Shown here piece by piece: positions 36,201 to 48,200 of a stretch of DNA of 64,000 nt (positions are counted from its first letter, which is position 1; each line of letters opens with the position of its first letter). The notes under the pieces are model-generated. The model searched no databases, had not been told where the DNA came from, and worked only from the letters and a program-made list of their open reading frames with translations. Position numbers and translations under genes: made by a program. Origin of the DNA: Linepithema humile (Eukaryota > Arthropoda > Insecta > Hymenoptera > Formicidae). Where the stretch lies: contig NC_090131.1 of assembly GCF_040581485.1 (NCBI RefSeq), positions 3,162,001 through 3,226,000 on the forward strand, given 5' to 3'.

Positions 36201-39200
36201 ACTTGCGCATCCGCCAAAGGGTGCGAATACGAACGAGTGCAAATACGCGGCCTTCGCCCAGCACCGCTAACTGATTCGATGAATGAAGAAAAAGCACTCT
36301 CGTAAATTGCGGCGGCGCGTTTCTCCATATCGCACCTGCGATTCGCCCGGCGCCCGGTTCGAGGGCAGAGAGAATATGCACGGGTGTGCCGATGTTGCCT
36401 TGGCTCTCTTTCTCTCTCTGCTCCGCAGTCGGAACCGCAGAGAAAAACCCTCCCTCTCGCGCCTTTCGAAATTTATTCGCTCGTCGATAAATCCGACGAA
36501 AGTGCGCGTAAAAATCGCGCTACACGGAGCCGCGCGCGCGGCGCTTGTACAGCGATTCCCTCCGCGCGACGGTTGCAGTAACTTTTTTTACGAGTCCGAT
36601 ACGCGCGCTGCGCCGGGGAGACAAAACGCGGAAACGTATTTTATTTTGCCCTTTGGTGGTTTTCTGGGTCGCGCGTGGATGAATCCGCGAAGCAAACCCG
36701 CATTAAAGTCGCGTCGACGTTTGTTGGTCCATTCGCGAGCCTGTCCACGGATGATGCCCCTTTTGCAATGCGGCGAGAATGCAGGCTGCCGCACCCGCGT
36801 CACTGACGTTTCAACCGGCTCTCTCGCGCGCTTCCATCCGCTTTTTTATTTTACATCACCTCGTTTTATCTGTTTCCCTTTTTCAACCGTTCCGCATATG
36901 CGCGTATCCCTGATTAGATTATTCCGAGACAAACAACGTTAAAATGCGCCCGGCCGGCATAAATTACGTCAGAATGGTCGCGTTGAAAGAAGGTGGCTAC
37001 AACATAATTGCGGTGGGTTTTTTCAAACGAAACTTTTGAACGCGGTTTCTAAATAGAATTTGCAAATGAAGAGAAAACATTACGCGGCGTATCTGATTTG
37101 CGGTGTTGAATTTTCGCAGGCGCGACGCTAGGTCGGCGACACGGGTCGAGCGCTGACTTTGGACACGTGTTATTCGAAAATCACGATTCCGCTTCTTAAA
37201 CTGTTGCACATTAGCAGAAGTGAAAAGCTACGTTAAATTATTTTTAAATTCTTCAAAAAATTGCACGAGTTTTTGAACGTCCCTTGTAAAAGCCATTGTG
37301 TAAGAGCGGTACGTGCCGGTACAAACGTGCAATTTGCATACGCGACAATTTGCATTTATGCGCCGCTAACTGGTTCGGCCGCGACGGAATAAAAAAGAAA
37401 ACCGACGTGCGAATTCCCCGGTTGCGCGAAATGGAGAAATGAAATTTCGCAGGACGGTTCGTTCGGTGCGTGCGTTTGTAGTCCTGTTGCACCTGCGACG
37501 GTTAAACTTACGTACACGCGTGCATTTATTTCGCGGCTTTTACGGCGCGGCATCCAAGCGGCGTCCCTGATGAGATTACGCGGCGCACCGCCAACATACG
37601 TGGAAAATTAATGCGTGTTTTCAACAGAGCGGAAGCTTGGGGGTACTATTGTTGCCCCCTCGCTGGCAAAGTTGTCCCTACGAACTTGCGAGAAGGACGA
37701 GTCTTGTACAAGCCATATCTTGTTTCAAGCGACGCGTATCCTGAATACATTGAAACACAAAGGTGCACCATGTACAATAATAAATGTATATGATAATAAT
37801 GAACTGCGTGTAACAATAATAAAAACCATTATCCTTGGCGGTTATTAATTAACGGCGGAAGGAAAGCTATTTTTATGAAAGTTATTGAAAAATATTCCAA
37901 AGCGCAACTTTATACCTCGTACAATTGAATTTAATTATTAAAAAATCGTATGAAACTCGCATTATTTTTTATCCCATCCGTGCGAAATGTTCAGAAAATA
38001 ATCCATCGATAATTATACAATTATCGCGTATTAGCGATGTATGTTTATTTTCAACGTCAATTTTCAAGCGTTATTATGGATTATTTCAATTATTTACGAA
38101 TCTCTCACTGTCTTTCCGCTTGTCTCTCGATGCCGCGGATAACGAGGTTACCAGCGAGGAGAGCAATCATTTCCGCCATGAAGGCGCGCAATAATAACGA
38201 ATAATTCTTCGGCTGTAGCGCGAGCTTTTAAATGTTTTTGCAGCGTTACTATTCATCGAGACATGGGCCCTCCAATGGAATTACGGCGGCACCGCGTAAA
38301 TGTAAGTGGAGAATGCAAATTAATGCGCGCACTTCGCAACGAGAATGCTGACTCCCATTGTTTCGCTCTCCGAAACCCGCCCTCGCTCTTCCCCGCCAGC
38401 CACTGCTTCTTTTACCCTTAACGAGCACTCTCCATGAGGGACGTATGTTTTTCCATAAAGCCGGCCGGTAAATGCGCCCGTTCGCTAATACATCGGAGGG
38501 TCGTTTCCGCGCGGGAGGAGGATAGGAAAAACGTGGCGGCATTAAATTTGTAAGAAAGGGTTGAAGGATCGGATGGGCATAATGGGGGGCCCTCCTTCCT
38601 GTTTCCTGCGTTTGCTCTTTTTTGAAAGAAGAGTGTCGCAAGCGCCGCGCACCGGATGGAGGACGCGCCGGCGTTGACGACGGTGAGTGGATGGCGGATG
38701 GATATATCTCGTCGCAAACGGAAGGGCGAAGAGGGGGTAGGAGGACGCGCGGGCGTAATTTAATGAAACAAATGGAGACACGAGTCAACTGCGCAAACAC
38801 CGGGAGGAGAGACGGGATGAATGGAGGACGAGAGAGAGAAGGGGGGAAAGCCGAGATAGAGAGAAAGCGAGATTGGGGTACGTGAGACAGCGCGGGGAGA
38901 CAGTGAAGAAGAGAGAGAGAGAGGGCGAAAGACGTAGGAGCGTGTTTGCGCGCGAGAAAGAGAAATAGAGTCTTCCTGCAATTCAATTTCACTGGCGCTT
39001 CCACTCGGGAGGCATTCACCTCCGCCGGAGAGACCGACTTACCCGTCCCGCCGCCGCCGCTACCACCACCGCCGTCGTTCAACCATTCCCCCCCCTCCTT
39101 TCCCCCTTATAACCCCCCGACCGCTGTTGGAAACCTTTCTGAGGTCTCCGAAAGTTACCCGCAACCTGGCAGGTTTCCCTTCCCGAGTTTCGACTGAATA

Positions 39201-42200
39201 TTATCCACATCGCGAGCGAGTCGTGTCTTTCTTGCGCGGAAAGAAAGGTGAAACCTCGGCGTCCCGGCTATCCATTTCTCTTCCCTTCCTCACTCGCGTC
39301 GGGCGTACGTAAGCCGCGAAGGTAATTATTTTTCTGTTCTGTCTCGCGACGTAAACACGGGGACCGAGGCAAATGCAATTCTTTCACGCGGCGATTTCCC
39401 CGACGACAAGCGGAGCTTATTGTAGTCCTCTTGTAACATTGTATTCGTTCTACTACGTCATTTAACTTATTTTAAATTCCATCAATTAAAACCTTTGCAA
39501 ATTTTTTATCGAGAAATGGAGAAGCGGGAGGCCCCCCGTCAACGATAAATCTTTAAGTTCTTTCTCGGCTGCTGCCACTTCAAGCGCAATGGTACTTTCA
39601 AGCACTACGCGGGTATTAAGCGTAAGAAATTTATTCCGCAGCGGGTGATATCGTAATTTGCAATTGCGCCGAGGCGTCTCGTCGCACCGCAGGGACGCGG
39701 AACGACACCGTCATGCAGCGCGAACGACAGTTTGCCGCGGCCAATGCGGGCGAATCCGCACGGGGTTAGGAGGTCTACATACATAATGCAGAATGCACGG
39801 AGGTCAAGCTGAACTACTCAACTGTGTCAGGGTTACCGTTCCTCTCTCGCGGTCGATCCTCACGTGCGGTTTCGAGCTCCGACCCTCCGCTGTCTCTCCC
39901 CAGTCACAACGCTCGCTCGCCTCTCGACTCCCCCCTCGCGCCATTTGCAGAACCGTTCATCTCTCGTTATTCCCGCTAATTGGCAGATCTCTCCTATCCT
40001 TCCTTTTTTTACCGCTGTTTTAACAGAACTCCCCGATGTACGGCGGCGCGACTAACGAGATAATTAGCGACCGCAAGACTCCTATTCGAGCGGATGGAAG
40101 CAGAGTCGACCGAGGTCGCGATTAGGATCTCGAGTAATTCCACGTTAAATGTCAAAAGAGTGGAAAGTAAATGCTTTGTGAAAACGCTTGCAGCTTTAAG
40201 TACCGCGAAATCCCGATTAGAGAAAATGATCCTAAACAATGTGGAGTACACGTGAAAGAGTAATTCTTGTTAGAAATTGTAGGATCGTTAGAAAACTTTG
40301 GTGTGTAGAATTTACTAGGGAACTTTCGTACGCAGGAAAATGAGTAGTAAAGCCAAACTAAGCGCTAAGCAGACGAGATGTGTCTACATACAAACGAGAA
40401 AACTTCAATTAAACGCGCGAACATCAAGCAACGTATCTCGAGCGACTCTAATCAAATTTCGCATACACCCTCTCGAGCACATTTCGTATAACATCACGAA
40501 AATATTCCGCTACGTAACGCTACGTTGAAAACCATCCCCGTGTTCCCGTGAAATTAGACGCGCGAGATCCAGCCGAAAACTCAGCCGCGAGAGTCAGAGA
40601 GACCGGGGAGACGGTTATGATTTTCGAGTTAAACAATCCGTGTTACGCGGACGGCCATTAAAATCCTTATTATCCCGCGCAAACGGCTCGCAGGATTGAG
40701 AGGCGGATTTGTACATTGCCTCCGTGTTAGAAGAGCGCACACATAGACACATATGTACATCCGTAATACACGGCGACCGCCAAGGCACACATTCGCGCGA
40801 GATATTTTCGTTCATCGAATACGAGAGGGGATTCCGCAGCAAAGATAAACAGCCGTCGAGTGTTTGCCCTGCCGAGACAATTTTCTCGCCACCTACGTGA
40901 CTATGGAAAGTGCCGTAAGAAGCCTACCTCTTTTCCCCGCGGTCCGCCCTTCTCGCTCTAGAAATTCAATGAGCCATTCGAGGACTCGCGAATGACACCG
41001 ACGCACTTTCTGCCAGACACATTTCGATTGTTTGCCGCTGTGGCAAGGAGAAAAATCGCCGTATATCGATACACGTATATATGTTGTGTATACGACGCGT
41101 GTGTAGTTTATCAAATTTCAAGAATAATCCAATAAAAAACATGAATATTGAAAAAATAAACGAAAAGGATCAATGAAAAAAAAAATAAATAAAAGTTTGG
41201 ATATTTGCGCTCTTCTGCTGTAGCACTATCTTAACGGATTAATTGTGATAGCAACGTGTGTGAATAAAAGAGATATATTGCGGAATAAAAGAGAGGGGAA
41301 TATCCATGTTGTGTAAAAAAATTGTTACAAAGTCCGTCGTGGACTCTACAATAGAATAACAGCCGGGTAGCTCGATCAATCTCGCGTTAAATTAATCGCG
41401 CGTTAACGAGAGCTAAAGTCCGTACTTTTAAGTCCGCCGATATTCCCATCGGTATAGCGAGATCGGCAACCAATTCCGCAAGAAGATACATAATTCATGC
41501 GAATTCACGCAGCGTCGAAATTGGATTCAGTTAAAGAGTCGAATTACATTGTAATACCCTCCGCGCTCCGTCAATTGCGAAGCGCGCAAAGCCCCACGCG
41601 ATACTTGGCAAAGTTGCCGCCGTAGCTGTGCGTCCTTTAATTTGCAATTTGCGATCCCAAGCACGGCAAGTCCTTGGCTGAACACAACTCTCACAACGAC
41701 ATCGAAACCGCTGGCAGCTACCGGCAGGGCAGGCGCCACCTCTCTTGGGAATTAGTTCTCACTGAGGACGATGGACTCGACTGCCATTTCCCAAAAGTGA
41801 TATCCAACCCCGTAAATTTTCGACGTAGAGGCCAAACTTGCCGCGTAAAGCAAGGGAGTTTCGCAAAGTGCCGGGACTGCAATCGCTATTCCACACCGCG
41901 CCGCTACTCCGGGCGTCCGAGTTCTCTTCTAAATAAACTCGCGAAAAACGGCATCGATTTCCAGTGCGATGTCCTGAAAGAGCTCAAGGGCCCGCCCGCA
42001 CTTGTTTCCAAAGTATTAATGAACCGCTCGACCGCGAGAAATTCGAAGCAGTCCCCGCAGCGATTCGTATAGTTTTATAAAATCGCGGCTCGGTTAGAAA
42101 CTCGATTGGTTTTAACCCACAACCTCGAGGTTGTTATGACGTCGGCTTGTATAAATCAACCTAATTGGATGTTGACGCGGAGTATGTAAATTGGTCGCGA

Positions 42201-45200
42201 ACGCAAATATTGATTGTTTGTCCTAATGAAGCAGCGACGTAGCGGCAGAAGCATTTGAAAACAAAAATTGCGGTATCGAGAAATACTCCGAAAAGTGAGA
42301 AAAGATGCAAATTTAATTCAGATTTTTATGGAAGGGCGCTTTGGACGGCGAGAAGTTTATAAATGCGTTCTCTCGAAGGCGATAGCGCGGAAGAGCGTAA
42401 ATATATTTAATATCGAGCACTTGGGGAAATTTTCGAACCTAGTTCGAGACCAGACCAGCGAAACACAGGCGCCGTGTGCGAGTGCAGTGAGACGCATTTG
42501 CCTCGAGATCACAAGTAGACGAGTTTCCGGGCCAAAGTTTCCAAAACTTCCACGTAAACCAAAAGAGTTCGATTAAATATTGATGCAAACATGTCGGGTA
42601 CACTATCGTACCTAAGCTTTGCTTACTGGAAACAATTTGGCGAAACAAGTATCGTCCTGCGAAAGTGTTTCAACGACAAACTTGGATATTACTTCCACCT
42701 CACACGCGGCTTCCATGGTGTTTAATAAACTTTCGCGTTAAAGGCGTCGTTTAAAAGTTGGGTGCATTAACTTTCTCATATATATGCATACGCGACGTTA
42801 ATGTAGCAACATTAGCGCATAATCACGAATGAACGGTTTTCATTCTATTAATATATACTGTAACCATGTGTCTCTCGATCGACACTTACGCTAGGAAAAA
42901 CGCACTGCGATGAAATACGTAATAAAATATAAGGTCGCGTCGTTCGAACGGTATTTTTTCGGACGAGTTAAACAGCAAATAAAATATGAATGTTTCCACG
43001 TCGGTGGAAAATATCGCGGCACCGTGTCGCATTTAGAAAGATATTCGATCGACAGGCTGGCGACAGAAACGAGAACGGCGCGGAACAACGCGGAACAACG
43101 CAAGTGTAAGCCCTTATTCCCTCTATCTTTTACTACCGTATCTGCTAAACAAGTTCGTGAAAATGGTGTTTACTTTTAAGAAGTTTCCCAGTAAAGCTCG
43201 GTCGTTGCCTCTCTACTTCGTCACTTCTTGAAGATATTAATAAACTTCCTTCATGATAGAAAGTGCAGAGTTGTGACTGGGCCGCTTTTTACATCAAAAT
43301 TATATTAATAAAATCTTGATTAGTCTTTCACGAATAATATAATTGCTAACGTTATTTATCACCGTTGCATATTTCTAGCGTCACGATTCCTTTCAATGGC
43401 GAAAAAGTAGTAATAAGGAAATGACAAATTTTCAATAATTGAAATAATTTGCGCAATCTGTCAGTATATCTAAATTTTTATGAAATAACCTTTCCTTGAG
43501 AAGAAATATATTTTCAGAGATATATCGTGCTTCACCATAGAGTCCCTTCACCTCTGCGCCAGTTAGCCAGAGTTCGCGGAAATGATATCGATCTCTAATA
43601 ACGTTTCCGCAGAAACTCACCCGCTACTTAGTGGTCCCCTGAAATATTCATTAACTGCTGCAAAAGACGAAGTAGAATTCGCGATTAGATCGTGGCTTTA
43701 GTTGAACTATTATTAGTCGATAGTAACTCGCTAAAATAGAAATGATACGTTCGATTCTACGAAAATCGAATCGAATATTTCAAGTATAATCTGCAAGCGC
43801 TCATGAATTTTCATGCGGCGGCTTAAGTCGGTACGTCGATACGTTGCATAATAATTAGCGTCACTGAAATTGCAATATAAGGGTATAACCGCAATACCAT
43901 AGTTTGTAATATAATAACATTGCATATATTAATAATGCAATTGAATATAAATGTATCCAGAGCTTATGTTAATCCTCGTATCAACCAGGCCGTAATATAT
44001 TTCTGCATAATAACAGTAGTATTATCAATAAAATCTAATATTGAAAATGTCAACGTGCGCGCATACTATTTTCTAAAGGGAGCAAATTGAATTATCAAAG
44101 CAATCCCAATCAAACTGTTTCGAGCGGGCTCCGCGCGTCAGTGTTGCAGGCACCGTTTCGAGAACCAGCTGCTTCGTTAACATTTAACCCGTTTGGCTAG
44201 CTCCGACTCCGGAGCTCGATCTCCGGAGGATACCGGCCGCCACCTTAAATATCAACCCTGCCCGCCGGTTATAGCGAGCCCAGCCTCGCTCGATGTCGCT
44301 CGGGGGATGAATTATCAAAATTTCCGCAATAAGTTCCGCAGCCAAGCACCCGACAACCCAAGCGATAGTGTCGTGGTACGCATAAAGAACGAGGGTGCTC
44401 TCAATCCCCCGCGCGATCCTCCTCGCCCACTTGCCGCGAAACTGTTTTATTTGTCCGCCATTATGCGCCATTATGTCGCAGCGTTACTTCCTGAATTATT
44501 GAGTCCAATTTTCCCGCTGGTTGCTTCCGCCGACTAAATTTTTGATTACGGCATTTTGAAAAGCAGCTTTCACCGATTTAATTGATTTATCTGCTCGTTG
44601 TAAAGAAATAATTTCTGTTTTCGACAAACAATACGCTGCGTTGTACGGCGCAAATGGGTCTATTACCGAACCATGTAAAAAAAAAAATATTTCGGAAAAA
44701 CTAGTTGCAGGCTTTTTGTTGGACGAAATACTTTGATGAGAGCTAAAAACGGACGTGGAATGTTTATGATGCGGGAAAAATGAGACAAACAACGTTACAA
44801 CCGCGTTTGCAGTTTATCGAAACATTATATTCGTTCCATTTTCAATAAAGTGGCTTTATCGGCCAGATAAATAATATTAGCTTATCGATACTCTCGTTGT
44901 ACGCTTCGCTTACTTGATTTTAATCTCGAAGGATCCTGATTAAAATAAAATTTTTTTTCTATCATTAAAAGTGTATAAATCTGTTGTAGTACTTTAAATG
45001 TTAATATTGCAATCTGCAAAATATCCCGCTCCTCTTTGCAATTTCTCTCTTTCATATTACAAAAGCGGTTCTGCGTTTGTCGCGGGATAAAAATATGACC
45101 GAAAAATACGACGTTACATCTCATTATTCAAAAATTTCGGTCCGGGACACGTAGCGAGCCCGGCCGTGTTAAATTTCATCGGCGCATCTAGCCGGGAGAG

Positions 45201-48200
45201 AACGAGCGGGCGGAGTCACATGAATAAAGCACAGGAATGAAAAATAAAGCGAAGGCGAGTGACCCACATGACTGTCGCGCGCATACATGTAAAACGCCGC
45301 GCACCGGCACTCACGCGAAAGGGAACGACTTATTCACTAAAAGCCTCGCCCAACGACAGCCCGGCTGTGCGCACCCCGTCGGAGAAATCCCTTTTTTTTC
45401 CAACCCTCCTTACCGCGCCCGTCCACCGTTCGCCGCCTCGTGCCTCGCTTGGCTGTCGTCGTGTCGCGCGATCCGGCCCGCGCTAAGAAAAGGGCGAGAA
45501 AATAGGTCCCGCTCTCCTCCAGAGAGAGAGAGAGGCTTGCCATTCAGTACCGTAATTTATTCCAGTTTCATGGATCCCCTTTTGGACCGCGCCGCCCCGC
45601 CGCCGTCGCTCTTTCACTTCTACCGTTCTTTATCAAGGCCCGCTCTGCGCCCGTTAATCCGAGTTCCCTCTCTTTTCCCGGTCTCTCTTTCCGCCCGTCC
45701 CTTTGCTCTTTTCTCTTCGCCGCGAATAAGCTCGCGTACATTTGCCAATTTATCTTGTTAAGCTTTCATTTTATCCATTACGGATTTCTTTCGTGTCACA
45801 GGTATACTTGTTGCGCAGGTACGATTGATATTACGAATTTCGCGTTACGCTCGGCAACTCAAAGCGGCGTCCTCCGAAGAGAAAAGTAACGCGGCGGATT
45901 TTCCTTCGACGCAAGGGCCATTCTCGCGTAGCGCGTCGCCGCGAAGAATCAACAATGAGGAGCGTGTGCGAGCGGATCCGACGGTCTTTTCGGGACGTTT
46001 AGCACGAGAACGTGTAAATCTAAACCGGTATTCCGGCCGGCGGCAGTCGGTGCTGTAGACGCACAATAACTACCGGCTTCGCAATATCGAACGGGGTTCG
46101 CTCTACGCGCCACCCGGGGAGAATAATGTTGAAATCACGGGGTTGCACGTCGTCATCGCCGTCGGGGTCGTCGGTGGTCGTCGCGCCGCGGCAAGTAGGC
46201 CAGCGGCTCGAAATAGAAACCGTCAACTAGGGCAGTCAATGCTCAACGTAAGACACATTTGTCGCGACACGTTCGCGACTTTTCCGCACCGACTCTTGTC
46301 TCCTCGGTTTTCGCTCTCTCTCTCTCTCTCCTTCCTTGTTTTTCGGCGGAAGTGGGAGGAGAGGGGGGAGAAGGAGAGCGCGGGAAGCAGCAGAAATGCC
46401 GTCTGCCAAGCGCGGAATATCGCCACGTCGCCTACACACGCCAAACACGCCGACGGTCTACGACTTTTCCGCCGCATCAACGAACGTCCTTCGACGACTG
46501 CGGGATTTATGCGGGACCAGACTTTCGATTCTATCTCGCCGTCATTCTACGCCCAGCGGTTTACGTGCTCCGCAAACGATCGTCGTTATCGTAGAAACCC
46601 TTTGCGAATCAACGCGCCAATCACGAGACGCAATCTAATCAATTTGCGCCGCAGTTTGCTGGAACTTCGTTAGTGATCAATATCCTTAGACAGCCCTGAC
46701 GCGGAAATTTTATCTCTACGATTTCGTCGCTGAATAGCAATATCCAATTAACGCGGCTCGAATCATCCGATAACGAATTTTGCCCCGCCGTTGCATTCTT
46801 GTTTTTGATTACTGTACGGCAAACATTACGGGGGGAAAACGAAATAGAAAATATAAGTTGCGATTCGAGAATCAATTAAATCGTTGCTGCGTGAAATACC
46901 GTAGGCGTGTACATATGTCGACGGCGACTTTATCCCGCTGGATCTTCCGCGCATCGTTGCAGGGGTTAAATGTCTTGAGGCAAATGCATTAATACGGGCG
47001 ATAACGCAGCGGATTTTAATGCAGGCGTTTACACGGGCCGTTTTAGCTCCGCAGGCTCGCTCGGATATACGTGCTTACCGGTAGTTTTAGCATCCGGCTT
47101 AACAGGACGTAATTTTCCGCAATGGCGGCGTAATGAGGCGTATATAAAACGACACTAACCCCGTGCGCTCATCATATCGTTCGTACATTTTCTTTATGAC
47201 GAGGCGATCGCTAAAACTCATAGCGCTAAAAACAAACGATAGCGCTCCGATCCGTTGGTAAATTGTGGAATTAAGGATCGGGCAAAATCTAAACTTAAAA
47301 ATTCTACGTTCATTAAAGCTATTAGTGTTATTAACTAATTTCTCTTTTTCTGCATGGCAATGTTTCTGCCTTCAAATATAACAAATAACGCTTTATTCGC
47401 ATGTAACAGTTTCTCGATATATTCGGAATACCTTGCACATGTTTATCCTTTGAAGTGCCGATAATTATTATTCTGATATGAATAATCAAACGATACACAA
47501 TTCATATATACTGAAACATTTAACAATCTGTCATTATAGAAAGCTGCAATATCTCAATTGACTTTATTCACTTTTAAGCTTTCCTGAAAATTTAAAGCAC
47601 AAATTGCACTATCCGCCTTGTATATCTCGTTGCGCATCGAGTGCGCCCACTTGCAAAACTACCGAACAATCATTCCTGCACAATTCTGCACTCTTTTTAT
47701 AGCAAATAGTTTTTTGGAAGCACCGCAAATCTACGAGCTATGTTACATCGCATTAATGATACTGTCGACTAACAATGCCGAACAGCTCTCCAAAGTTAAA
47801 TTTCGACACTTCAAATCTCCTATTGTCACTTGACTACATTTTCCGCTTCTGCGCGGCATGTCCGACTCTTGCACGTGATGCACGAGCTATTTTGCCATGA
47901 CGTTACCGTACTGTTGACTGCACAATAATGCATCCGGCATGTATCAATTGTGTGCAGCTTTCTTCCGACTTACGACGTCATCCACACGTACGAGCGTGCT
48001 GAGCCATCGCTCCTTTCGACGCGCGAACGTGTGGAGACGTCGCGATCTTGTTTCTCGTTACGCCTTGCTATCCCCGCGCGGAAAACAAGCGACCCCCGGA
48101 CGTGCGCGAGGATAACGCCCGTAGGTCGTTTCACTCGTCAGACACGCTGCATCCCTTGTCTCATCATTTATCATCTCATGATTCACGGCTGGTGCGAGTG

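Noticed and set aside
36283..36942. 219-codon + strand reading frame
   Set aside because: Arg/Ser-rich composition in CpG-rich intron, overlapping frames in the same place, no domain.
38249..39082. 277-codon minus strand reading frame
   Set aside because: Produced by a purine-rich tract on the + strand; low complexity, overlapped by other frames on both strands, no family resemblance.
42436..42455. tRNA B-box-like GTTCGAGACC
   Set aside because: No A-box at the proper distance upstream and no foldable cloverleaf by eye.
45237..46673. Two frames of 174 and 176 codons on the + strand
   Set aside because: GC-rich intronic sequence with several overlapping frames; Arg/Ser-rich, no domain.
47604..47625. 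Sequence resembling the miR-92 seed (ATTGCACT)
   Set aside because: Only the seed and a few bases agree and no complementary arm lies close enough to form a precursor.
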